DNA of 64,000 nt from Lycorma delicatula. Lineage: Eukaryota > Arthropoda > Insecta > Hemiptera > Fulgoridae. Positions 1-10,400 of the stretch are shown here, piece after piece. The notes under the pieces are model-generated. The model worked only from the letters and a program-made list of their open reading frames with translations, was not told the origin of the DNA and made no database searches. The position numbers and the translations under genes are program-made. The stretch lies in contig NC_134456.1 of the NCBI RefSeq assembly GCF_047948215.1, positions 56,685,959 to 56,749,958 on the forward strand. The letters run 5' to 3'. The stretch's first letter is position 1; every line of letters starts with the position of its first letter.

Positions 1-13
1 ACACACACACACA
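1..13. repeat. (CA)n microsatellite, cut by window edge
   Basis: Perfect CA dinucleotide run starting at the first base; it probably continues outside the window. Confidence 0.9.
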
Positions 14-660
14 TTCATAAATGAGAATAAAGTATGAAAATGTTTAAAAGAAACTTTTTCAACTGAGAAAAAGTACAATTTAGCAAATTCTCCTTTCTCA
101 AAACGATCTATTTTTCTGTATGAGACCATCACACTTAAAAGCCAACAGGGACTCGCAGAGGTGAGCAAATCAAAAATTTTAAATGGATATTTTAAGAAGC
201 AATGAAAAAAAATTTTACTTCAGGCTACTAAGGGCTACGTAACCGTTTACATACACCTTACTATTATGTTAGGTATGTAACCAAAATGGCAGTCATTTAA
301 GACTATTTACAACTTTTTTCAAAAGTGACCTACATTATATTCCAAGTAGTAATTTCATATCTAAAAATTGAATGAAGGTAAGAGGATTAGTTAAATTCTA
401 TTTCTTTATTTTTTGCTATTAGGTAGCTATTTAAGAGTTACTTATAAGATTACAGAATGTTAAAAGAGGCCTCATCTCTTAGAAACTGAATGCATATAAT
501 TGTTAAAATGCATATATTGATGTGAGATGTATAAAATAATTATTAGATATTGTTATGATTGGAGCTGGATTGAGAAGGACTGTTTATTGCCTGCACATTT
601 GAGTATTGCCAATCTCTGTGGAATTTAAACAAGATTGCGTAATCATATTTCGTTTGTTAA
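14..660. other. AT-rich non-coding DNA
   Basis: No coding signal or recognisable repeat was found here. The last ~100 bases may belong to the 5' part of the transposon that follows. Confidence 0.5.
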
Positions 661-663
661 AAC

Positions 664-1655
664 GCGGTTACTGTTGAAGAACGTATATTCGTGATGAAAA
701 CTTACTTAGAGACGAAATCTCATGTTGTATGTCGGCGAAATTTCAGGAAGAGATTAAAAAAGGAAGCGCAAGTGAAAAATCTTACTCAGAAATTAATTAA
801 AATATTTCACGAAACAGGTTTGCTGTTAGATCAGAAACATGCCGACACAGGTCAGCCTTTTAATTGTACAGGTCGTACAGGACATTAATGCTGCAGTTAA
901 TTAAGATCTCCTCATAAATTTTTTACGAAGACTAAGTCAGGAAAAGTACATTTCACTAGGTTCAGTCACACTGCAGCGAGGAGTATGTTGAAATGTTATT
1001 CGTATCGAATACAGATTATCCATGAGCTAACTAATGTTGATTATGCTAAAAGGATTCATTATCGTCAACGGTTCAGGAACTTTGTCAGAGGTAACACTGG
1101 GGTTTTAGATCAAGTGTTTTTCACAGATTAAGAGTGGTTTCATCTTGGTGGGTATGTTAATAGTCAGAACTACCGAACATGGAATACTGAAAGCCCACAA
1201 ATTTCTTTGAATCTCTCCCACCCACAAAAAAATTGGCGTATGGTGTGCGGTTTTAAGGCGATGAATAATAGAACCCTTGTTTTTTGGAAAAACTGAGGAT
1301 GCTTCCGTCCATAGACAAATTAATCAACTATTCATAGGGTTACTACAAGAGGATGAGTGTGACTGCTAGTTGTAACAGGACAGCGCCACTTATCATAGAG
1401 GTTGCTCTACTATGGAGATACTACAGGTTTTTTCGTTAGAAGAATGATTTCTAAACGATTGTGGTCACGAACATCTCCTGATCTAACTAGTTCAGACTTC
1501 TTCTTTCTGTGGGTAATTTTAAAGAAAATTTTTATTGGAGCAATCCATACATCCTGCAGTAATTGAAGACAAACATTACCGAACACATTCAGGAAATAGA
1601 TAAGCAACCGCAGGCAATTCACGGAGCTCTACGTCGCAGAATACATGATCAATAA
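664..1655 (+). pseudogene. Decayed Tc1/mariner-superfamily transposase (DUF4817 helix-turn-helix type)
   Basis: A DNA-transposon transposase remnant. The N-terminal frame (664-888) reads VEERIFVMKTYLETKSH and continues to FHETGLLLDQ, the helix-turn-helix pattern typical of DUF4817 proteins, where a conserved 'kF.etGsv.d' follows the second helix. After a broken stretch, 1110-1250 translates as a DDE core: the strand before the first catalytic Asp (FFTD), then a stop codon where the family has Glu, then WFHLGGYVNSQNYRTW, close to the family's 'HfHLdGYVNkQNcRyW'. A further segment (1370-1655), spread over two frames, resembles the 'QQDsAtaHtar...SPDLTp.DFFLWG' region and the tail. Several stops and frameshifts show the copy is dead. 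I could not identify terminal repeats. The N-terminal open frame is not a separate gene. Confidence 0.72.
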
Positions 1656-1659
1656 TAAT

Positions 1660-3495
1660 CATCGTACACTATGCAAAAATAAACATATGACAACAATCAA
1701 TGAAGGATTCAACTCGCATGTATGATTTCTGAGGAATGGAATATTATAAATAATTAATTACTGCGTGGTGGCGGCGGTAATGTCACGCCATGCGGCTACG
1801 ATGTCATTCCATCCCATATCGTGGCGCGTTTACACAACTTCCAACAAAAACAGAAATGTTGCCGCCTATTGTAAAAGGTCTCCCAATTATAGAAACTTGC
1901 TGAAAAAAGCATCAAAATTTACAAAAATTCTATCTTCTACAAAACTGGATTTGTTTGTTGTTTAATAGATAGAATAAAACTTAGTGACAGTCAGTAATAA
2001 AAACTTACCTTTAAAAACACTATTTCTTTTAAAAAAATCTGGCAAAGAATATAATAATGATGTCATTTCTTTTGATCTAATGTATGTGCGCAGCAGAATT
2101 AAAACAACTATCATAATTACATCACACGCTTGACCAGTTAATTTGACCAGTTTCCATTAATATTTTCAGAAATTAATTTTAATTACTTTAACATAGGCCT
2201 AAATGTACTACGTTTCATGCGATAAGAATTACAAAAAATTCATTTAAAAACCCAGTAAAAATAAAAGATCATAGAATTTCTGTAAAAGAAAAGCGTTATT
2301 TGAATAGTAATTTAATTTTTTTTACATAGTATAACTATTTTTTCTGTCCAATGCAGATGTAAACAATCCGGGTAGTTAATCGTCCGAAAAATTGGGGTTT
2401 GGATAATCATCGTCCTATTTTAAATTTGAGTAACTTTATGAACAGTATGTTTAATTTTAATGGAAAAGAAGAAATGATATCACCTTTTTTTTTTTTTATA
2501 CCTATTTTTATTTGAAAAGAATATGTCGATTAATTTCGTACCAGTTTTGTATAATTTCCGTTAAGTGTCAAAATACGTTTGTTTTCAGTAATTACGTAAT
2601 ATTATTATATTAAATTGCCATGTACTTAAAAGAAAAAAAAAATTAAAAACTCCCCTTATTTATCATTGTGAATGTCAATAAGCGGCAATATCTCTTAGGA
2701 TTCGTTGAAAAAAATCGCGATCTTGGTAGCACTGGCGTCGAATAAACTGAAACGGGATACGATTCAAGCAGTGTTCTACAAGGTGTTTGTTTTATTCCGT
2801 TGTTTTACCCATCTCCAAGCAATTTCTGTCGTTTAAGCACGAGCCCCTCTTTTCTGGTAAACTAAATTTTCCGAGTGATTGACCGTTTGATGGTTATAAT
2901 TATTCGGTAGGTTTCAAATGCGAGCCACTCGTCTGAGAAAATTACCGTTCCGGCCGGTTATAATTTGCTATGAGAGGCAGTAACGTTTTTGCACTTCTGT
3001 CCTGTACAGCGACCAGAAAACATTCTTTAGGTTCACGGCAGATACAGCTTAAACTCATTGCTGAGGTAGATCCTCGGATATTATGATTTTGACGTGAGAA
3101 CAAGTTTTCACCGAGCTCCCCGATTACAAGGGATTGTTTGTAATATTGTGGGCAAAACTTTACTCACAGTAAATGCGTCGATCAACATTTTGGTACGATT
3201 AATCTCCATCTCCTGCAGACAAAATTTGACGATTATTACCCTCTTCACCCAACAGTAAGAAATAAAATCTCTTTTGCGGAATGGTAATCTAGATACGACA
3301 AGGAAAGTTTCCTGTTTAATTTAAATTTAAATGATTGAGTGTCGTTATTTTTTTTTTACATATTAAAAAAAAGGTTAACCGAGATGTCATAAACGTATAC
3401 AATTAGCCTGAAAGAAAAAAAATTAACATTTTATTTGTTAATAAAACGACAGATGGCAGTAGTGAGTGTTACTAGTACAGACTGTAGTTTCACCT
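1660..3495. other. Non-coding region
   Basis: No reading frame here looks like a protein. About 2,680-3,300 is less AT-rich than its surroundings and could be an unrecognised repeat or conserved non-coding DNA; nothing in the sequence decides this. Homopolymer A and T runs are common. Confidence 0.5.
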
Positions 3496-3499
3496 TACA

Positions 3500-4030
3500 A
3501 TTTTTTTTTATTGTCTTCAGTCATTTGACTGGTTTGATGAAGCTCTCCAAGATTCCTTATCTAGTGCTAGTCGTTTCATTTCGATATACCCCCTACATTC
3601 TACATCCCTAACAATTTGTTTTACATATTCCAAACTTGCCTGCCTGCACAATTGTTTCCTTCTACCTGACCCGCTAATATTAAAGCGACTATTCCAGGAT
3701 GCCTTAATATGTGGCCTATAAGTCTGTTTCTTCTTTTAACTACATTTTTCCAAATGCTTCTTTCTACATCGATTTGCCGCAACACCTCTTCATTTGTCAC
3801 TTCATCCACCCACCTGATTTTTAACATTCTCTTATAGCACCGCATTTCAAAAGCTTCTTATCTTTGCTTCTCAGGTACTCCGATCGTCCAAGTTTCACTT
3901 CCATATAAAGCGACGCTGCAAACATATACTTTCAAAAATCTTTTCCTGACATTTAAATTAATTTTTGATGTAAACAAATTGTATTTCTGACTGAAAGCTC
4001 GTTTCGCCTGTGCTACTTACGGTATGAACA
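3500..4030 (-). pseudogene. 5'-truncated RTE/BovB-like LINE, C-terminal tail
   Basis: A minus-strand copy of the last ~530 bp of the LINE present in near-full form at 47,590-50,314. It begins (minus sense) at AAGCTAAACGAGCC-like sequence near 4,022, runs through the C-terminal ORF2 segment (RWVDEVTNEEVLRQID, then LIGHILRHPGIVALI), and ends in the family's 3' end with a poly(A) tail, seen here as T9 at 3,501-3,509. The frame is disrupted at several points relative to the longer copy. 5' truncation plus an A-tail is the usual product of target-primed reverse transcription. It has no independent function. Confidence 0.88.
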
Positions 4031-4044
4031 GATTAAACTCGTTA

Positions 4045-4332
4045 TCTCAACCTACCGGGTTGGACTTGTAGTGAACGCGTCTTCCTTTGGAAGTCGAGAG
4101 TTCCAGCGTTCAAGTCCTAGTAAAGTCACTTATTTTTACACGGATATGAATACTAGATCGTGGATACCGGTGTTCTTTGGTGGTTGGGTTTCAATTAACC
4201 GCACATCTCAGGAATGGTCGAACTGAGACTGTACAAGACTACACTTTATACATATCATCCTGATTCATCCTGTGAAGTATTATCTGAACGGTAAATACCG
4301 GAGGCTAAACAGATAAAAAGAAAAGAAAAAAA
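4045..4332 (+). repeat. tRNA-derived SINE (family 1)
   Basis: The head has a tRNA-like internal promoter: a B box at ~4,109 (GTTCAAGTCC, near the GGTTCRANNCC consensus) preceded by a diverged A-box-like segment (GGACTTGTAGTGAACGCG). The body includes 'GGATACCGGTGTTCTTTGG', and the 3' end reads CCGGAGGCTAAACAG followed by an A-rich tail. Related copies lie at 39,490-39,645 (minus) and 59,545-59,600 (fragment); the 3' end is also shared with the SINE at 29,865-30,025. Transcription by RNA polymerase III is known for such elements; activity of this copy is not implied. Confidence 0.75.
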
Positions 4333-5095
4333 ATTCGTTTTCTTAATGTACATGCATTTATTATTACTACACTTTAGATTATGTCATGACTTGTAGTTCT
4401 CTTGTTACCTGGAAAATACTCATTTCGTTTAAGCTTTAAAAAAATAATGGGCATCCATCAATTTTCTGAACCTATTTAATATTTTTAGTATTATAATTAT
4501 TAATTTAAAACAGGTCGTAAAAGGTAGGTTTATAATGTTATATATGCAACTACATAATTTCACAATATTTAGTATAACTCAGAGAACATACTTATACGTT
4601 TACATGTGTATATTTTATTTAATTATTTTAACACAACAATTATATACTGACAGGAGTGGCACTCAATCTTATATACGAATATATTACGTACATAAATGTA
4701 GAAAACTGTTGTTCGGCCCTTTTTTGGTAATCTTAAATATTTGGTGTATATATATATAAACTTAATTTATTTTCTTTAAATAATAGTTTAAATAAAAATT
4801 AAAAAAAAAACTTTAAGGGAAAATCATTCAAGAAATCAGTTTTAAAAAAATTTCGCACTGTAAGGAAAGTATAGCAACTGTGTCTTGATTTTTATTTTTT
4901 TTATTTAATTTTTCAAGAAAATATATGAACAATTTCTTACGTATTAGAGTTTAAATCCCTAGTTAAGACTTAAAAAGTAGTAGTCGGTAACGTCAAGAGT
5001 TTTATACTGAAAAAAGTCAATTTTTGTGATTAGTTTTTAGTTCACACTTTATAAATAAATATTAGCAACATTTAATAGATTCCTTTTCTTTTTTA
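4333..5095. other. AT-rich non-coding DNA
   Basis: Nothing recognisable. The small open frame around 4,535-4,759 is low-complexity AT-rich sequence with no family signature. Confidence 0.5.
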
Positions 5096-5288
5096 TTTCC
5101 TTGTACGAAGTAAAGACAGTACTGTGATCGCGAAAATCTCGGTTTAGATTTCAACAGAAATATCCATTTTGACTATCGCTGAATCCATTTTGACTAGTTT
5201 CGGCGTGACGTCTGTACGTACGTATCATGCATAAATCAAAAATGATTAGCCGTAGAATTTCGAAATTTTGGATTTAAGACTTTGGTAA
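5096..5288 (-). repeat. Non-coding interspersed repeat family A, 3' part
   Basis: Minus-strand copy of the 3' ~190 bp of a family seen at 21,105-21,610, 37,240-37,870 and 53,130-53,825. Shared landmarks are 'ACGGCTAA', the ACGTACGT cluster, 'CAAAATGGAT', 'TTTCNGTTGAAATCT' and 'CGCGATCACA'. The end carries the ACTTCGTACAAGGAA half of a terminal hairpin. No protein is encoded. Confidence 0.72.
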
Positions 5289-6759
5289 CATCTAGTTGTG
5301 CTGGACACACAGGTGTCTTAAAAATATATACTTTATATAGTAATTATTATGTTTATAATAATTATTACTTTAATATGTACTTTTGTAGCTTATTACCTGC
5401 TTATACGAGGTATAACTGAAATGTAAAATATCCATTCACTCATAATCGATGGATGAAACAATTACTATGAAAATCCATCATGACAAATAAAAATAAATAA
5501 ATGTTATTTGATTTTCAAAAAATTATTTTAATGAAACCACAACAGCTGTTCTGTAAATAGTATCTTCCTCTAGTGTTACAAACAGAATACTAAAGCTAAA
5601 AGTACTTACAACGAAAAAGGTAAATGCAAAAACCACAAGAGATAAAATACACAGAGACAAAGAACAATAATATGAAGTGCATACATGCAACTCTAATATA
5701 AAAATTTAACAGTAAATATTTTCTAATTTCAAAATACTTCATGTTGAGAAAAAAGATTTCAAACTACCTTTTAGGGACATTGGAAATGAATAAACTTAAA
5801 AATTTTAATTTACTTTTAAGTAATCGATTAGACTTGAATAGTTCGCCGTTGTTGAACGTATGGATGTGAGATGGGCTTCTTATTTTTTTGTAAGTACCTC
5901 CTTTTTTTGAGTTGACCAATAGTATTTATTGTTAAATTTATATACGTATTACTGATACATGCGTACACTGCCTATTGTTGCTCTTTACTCTTTAATAGTA
6001 TATACTATATCAGTAACTACTATGCTACTATGTAAATAGCAGCTATAGCAACTACTATAAAGGAAAAAAATATATATCGATCAAAAAAATTAAAAAAAGG
6101 TCTTCTTTTAACTTTTCTGTCTTTAAGTGGAAAAATCTTTTTTAACGATAAAAATTTTTAAATAAATTGTAAAAATCACCAAAATTCCAATGCTCTGAAG
6201 TTCAAAACATTTATTTTTGTCAGATGGACATTTGTACGTATGTACAGTATGTACGTACGTATGTATGTATGTCTTATAAATCTGAACATCGCTGATCGAT
6301 TTTCTTCAAACTTGGTAGAAAGGTACCTAGTATTAAATTAAATTTTTGCAAAAATTGGAAAAACGGGGGTATGGGGTATTTTGACCAAAATAAAATTTCA
6401 AATCTATACTAGGACACTTTAGAAATAAAAATTTCTTTCAAATTTGAGGTTTTTTTATCAAAATGACAAATCACCATCAATTTTTATTTAATATTTACCC
6501 CTTCCTAAAGTGACTATATATTTTTGCTTTTTCTTACCCATATATTATACTTCGGTAAAAGGCTTAATGGGAATTTTTCCCCATTTGTATTTTCTAATAC
6601 AGTGGGTGAATCAGTGGGTGTTTAAACAATAATAGAAATGGTTTGCCCATCCCACTCCAATAGTCTGTGGTAAAAAAAATATATATCTTTTATAACCTAA
6701 AAAAAAACAATATTTTAAATTTAAATCCATCTCGCAAGTTACCCTTTGCTTTTAAAATA
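5289..6759. other. Non-coding region with a GTAC/GTAT simple repeat
   Basis: No coding signal. It contains a (GTAC/GTAT)n tract at 6,233-6,272. The sequence after it (6,275-6,480, with an ATCGATTTTCTTCAAACTTGG-like stretch) resembles the generic 5' region of non-autonomous Helitron-like insect repeats, but I cannot place it. Confidence 0.45.
6233..6272. repeat. (GTAC/GTAT)n simple repeat
   Basis: Alternating GTAC and GTAT tetranucleotides with one interruption. Confidence 0.85.
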
Positions 6760-6884
6760 TTTTTTTTTTGTCTTCAGTCATTTGACTGGTTTGATGCAGC
6801 TCTCCAAGATTCCCTATTTAGTGCTAGTCGTTTCATTTCAGTATACCCTCTACATCCTACATCCCTAACAATTTGTTTTACATT
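6760..6884 (-). repeat. RTE/BovB-like LINE, 3'-terminal fragment
   Basis: About 115 bp matching the extreme 3' end of the LINE at 47,590-50,314, with its A-tail visible as T10 at 6,760-6,769. The 'TCTTCAGTCATTTGACTGG' landmark and the tail arrangement are identical to the copy at 3,500. This is a severely 5'-truncated insertion. The open frame read across it on the plus strand is not a gene. Confidence 0.88.
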
Positions 6885-9509
6885 TCATATTTTTTTAAAT
6901 ATAGAAATCTTAATTTCTTGATAACCGTTACGCCTAAATATTTCTTGAAAAAACAAACAAATTAACCCAAAAATTTCATCCCGTTCCTAGAAAAATAAAA
7001 TTTTGTTTATTTAGAATTATGGCTGTATCTATGTGATTTTAAACAATTTTAAAAAGTCATATTTAAATTTATTATTTCCCCTTAGGGATTATTTCCTTGA
7101 AAATTAATTTTACTTCAATGCTTCTCCTTGAGTATACGGAGCCCCCAAATTGAACTTTTTTTTTTTTTTTTTACTTGCCTTATTAAAACTCCCAAAGTTT
7201 ATTCAATTTTTTTTCATGTGTGTCCTCAAATCTTGCATCCTTAATTTAACATACTTCCTAATATTGCCGCCGATCGATAAAATTTCTCACAGTTACTAAG
7301 GTCGGGTGGCAATACATTATTCCAGCATTATTTTTGCAAACATCCCCCCGACCGGAGTAAATTAAGGGTGCGGATATAAAAACAACAAAATTTGCAAACC
7401 GAATATGCAGGGTTTAAAATCTAAATTAACCTACTAATTAAACTCGTGCAATATATGATAATAATCTGATTATTCTATGACTGAAAAGTATAAAGCAAGT
7501 TTCTAAAAATCTTTAAAAGTTTCTTTAAAGTATGTTCTTTTGAGCGTACGGAAAATATACTGTTGGTCATACCGATATATATCATATCACAATATTTACA
7601 ATTTATGTACGCCTTGTTTATTAAATTTAGAATCGTTGTTTATTATTTTCTTATAATTATTATTAATATATTTAAGTAGTTTATTATTTGTAGTATACGC
7701 GGTGTTATGATAATTTTTTTGTAAAATCTTCTGATTTTTTGGCGTGTATTCATTTTTTATATGTATTTTTTCTGGTAATAATTTTATACTGTTCATCGTA
7801 TTAATTTTATTATATATTCTATGTTATAATTTATTTATTGTATTAGTATTATATCCATTTGTATGAGCAATATTTTAATTATTATATAATTTCTTATAAT
7901 ATAATTTCTTTATAATTATAAAGATTAATTTCTTTATTTAGGGAAACTTTATCTATTTTAAATAATATAGTGTGACAATATAATTATAATTCCTTTCCTT
8001 TACATATCTTTGATAAATTACCGTAGTCTAATAAATAAATATAGAATATTTACGTTTCTTTTTAAAAATAATTTTTTTTTTAGATGTTTAACGATAAAGT
8101 AACTACACCTTCCTATATGTAGAAAATTTACATTTTAAATCCTACCCAAAACAAATTCGATTAGTTTACTACCAAGTTTTGTTTTTAAAATTAATATTTT
8201 ATTTGTACTCTAAAAAAAAAGATTATATTACAATTTCCTCGTCCTTTTTTCTGATACAAATATGAAGTTATTGTAAAACAATTAAAACTACTAATTATCC
8301 TTTGACACCTTAATGGCCCAATAACTAAACCTACCGTATCACCGTATCTAGCTCTTAGACTCTTTACCGGAGGTCATCTTCAATACTTCAGCAACAGACA
8401 TCTTTCAGTCTCAAATGTATCCTGAGTCAGGATGCCACCGATGTAAATGCCACGAAGGACATTCCCGTCAGTGTAATACCACTAACCTAATTAAACTGTC
8501 TTTCAGTGGTCTTAAGCAAGACCATACAGATTGAGTTGCTTAATCCTACACCTACCCGTAAACGGTAAAAAGGTGAGCTAAAGACCCCCCTCCCGATATA
8601 TATTACTAGTTTATTAAAAATCAAAAATTTCTTCAAAAATTAGTTTAAACACGTAACTGGATGAACAAGTTCCAAAGCTTTTATGAAAATTTGACTGAGT
8701 GTGTGCAATCATCTTTTGATATAAATGGTGAGGGGAACATATACGCATTTGTATGATATAACCATAAAAAAATATAATTATATATATTTAATTTTAATTT
8801 AATTAAATATAATTGTTTATTTAAATAAAAAAATGCTTAATTTTTCACACACAAACACAAATAACATACCTATGTATTTTTTATTTAATTATCTTTTTCC
8901 TTGTATACAATTAACCATACAAGCAATTTACAAACGAATTAAATATCTATATATTTTTCCCATGTATATAATTAACCCATTGCAGCAATTTACTTTTTGC
9001 AAATTGTTACACTGCTCATTACTACTCTATATTTGCCAAAGGCATAACGTCTTTGTAGGAGCGAATATGTTGGACGTCAGTGTGCAATACTGTTTGGACG
9101 GTATGACTTCCGAGCAGACCTTCTAGATATTGCGATAAACAGGTGCATTCGGAGGGACTGCATTATCCTACTAGATGCTATCCAAATCATCGTGTTGGGA
9201 GTTTTGAAAGTGTAGAGAACAGGATTGTGCGTTATTTTTTGGTATAAATAGTCTACCTGAGGGAAAGGGACGCAGCCAGCAATCTTATAGGCTCCTGGTG
9301 AAGAGGTGGGGGAAATCCAATATGGCCGCCGTAACGTAACACCAAAGTCTTGAAATTCTATAGGTTAGTGGTGAAAAAAAGACATTTAGGTACTACTTGT
9401 GTTATTTTTTAGGATTTTGGCTCATCTATCTACAATAAAGGGAGAGTATTTTTTTACCACTGAAAAAATGAGGTTTAAAAAAGAATAATACAGATTCCTG
9501 AGATTTGAC
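6885..9509. other. AT-rich non-coding DNA
   Basis: No supported gene. Short frames at ~7,596-7,796 (Asn/Lys-rich) and 8,833-9,126 are compositional. At ~8,395-8,470 one frame contains CHRCKCHEGHSRQC, vaguely like a gag CCHC knuckle, but with the wrong spacing and no supporting flanks. 9,040-9,400 is less AT-rich and unidentified. Confidence 0.45.
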
Positions 9510-9512
9510 ATG

Positions 9513-10400
9513 TTTTTTTTTTGTTTTTTTGAGGTTTTTAGGGGCATCGACTACTTTGGTCATTAGCCCCATCCCACTTCAAAAAAAAATAAAAAAAGGG
9601 TTCAATATTTCACATTTTCATATGTCGAAAAAAAAATGAACAAAATTTTACTTTTCTTATAACTTCTGATCCAATAAAATTACTTTCTAGGCTTTCCTTT
9701 CGGCCATCCTTTTTTATGTTTCTCCATTCTTCTGACGGCCTCAACCTCTGATGACAGCGTATCTGAGGCCTCAAACATGGCATCGTCTTCCTCTATTTCG
9801 GATGCCAGTGACGTTCTTCGACTGACGTCAGTTGATGAAACTTTCGCCGGTGCTGTTAGCATCTTTGCTAAAGAATCTAAATTAATGTGCGATGATGTCT
9901 CCGCGGCGGATGAGCCGGACTCTATCTCTACTGCAGTACTGGGTCCAGCTGAAATAGATGCTCTCACCGAAGCTGATAGCTATAGAGCTTTTGGAGGCTC
10001 TATTGGTACAGGTTTTATTTCATCTGCGCCTGGTGCTTTTTCTATAATAACTTGCACCTCCATTTCCGCAGATTCAGGTTTTCTTGTCACAATTTCTTTA
10101 GATTTGTGACTACACGGCCGAGCGATCTGTTTCTCTTTGTCAGATAAATCAAGATTTTTAATTCTTACACAAGTTGGTGACTTTACAATCGCAGATTTAG
10201 CTGTTTTTTTAAACGGCGCTGGTGTGTCTCATGTCAACAGCGTCAGTTCAGGGATGAGCCTTCTCATCTTTACTTTGTTTTCTCCGATGAGTCGACTCAA
10301 TCTTTGAATCAATGATTCTTTCAATCATCGTCGCAAGACTTGGTGCTATCGTGTTAAGCAACTGCTCCACATTAATATTTTAAAATTAATCTGACATTAT
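9513..10400 (-). pseudogene. Broken ORF1 (gag-like) of a non-LTR retrotransposon with its 3' tail
   Basis: Read on the minus strand from ~10,400: a frame with TMIERIIDSKIEST and an Arg/Lys-rich stretch, a frameshift near 10,230, then a continuous frame (VRIKNLDLSDKEKQIARPC onward) crossed by one in-frame TAG near 9,985, ending at 9,680 with a basic MEKHKKGWPKGKPRK tail. The acidic/Ser-rich body and basic C-terminus suit LINE ORF1 nucleic-acid-binding proteins, but no zinc knuckle is present, so the family is not proven. About 110 bp beyond the stop lies a GGGGC...GCCCC hairpin (9,541-9,570), then an A-rich tail (T-run at 9,513-9,530). There is no ORF2 between ORF1 and tail. GTG at 9,967 is not a plausible eukaryotic start. 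Confidence 0.5.
9541..9570 (-). repeat. 3'-terminal stem-loop of retroelement
   Basis: GGGGC at 9,541-9,545 pairs with GCCCC at 9,566-9,570, with ATGACCAAAGTAGTCG-type loop sequence on the minus strand. It sits between the coding remnant and the A-tail, where LINE 3' UTR hairpins recognised by reverse transcriptase usually lie. Confidence 0.5.

Noticed and set aside
4045..4125. True tRNA gene
   Set aside because: It has a B box but no foldable acceptor/anticodon arms, and it continues into a SINE body with an A-rich tail.
8395..8475. CHRCKCHEGHSRQC, like a gag zinc knuckle
   Set aside because: Cys/His spacing is one residue off at two places and no other gag or RT sequence is near.
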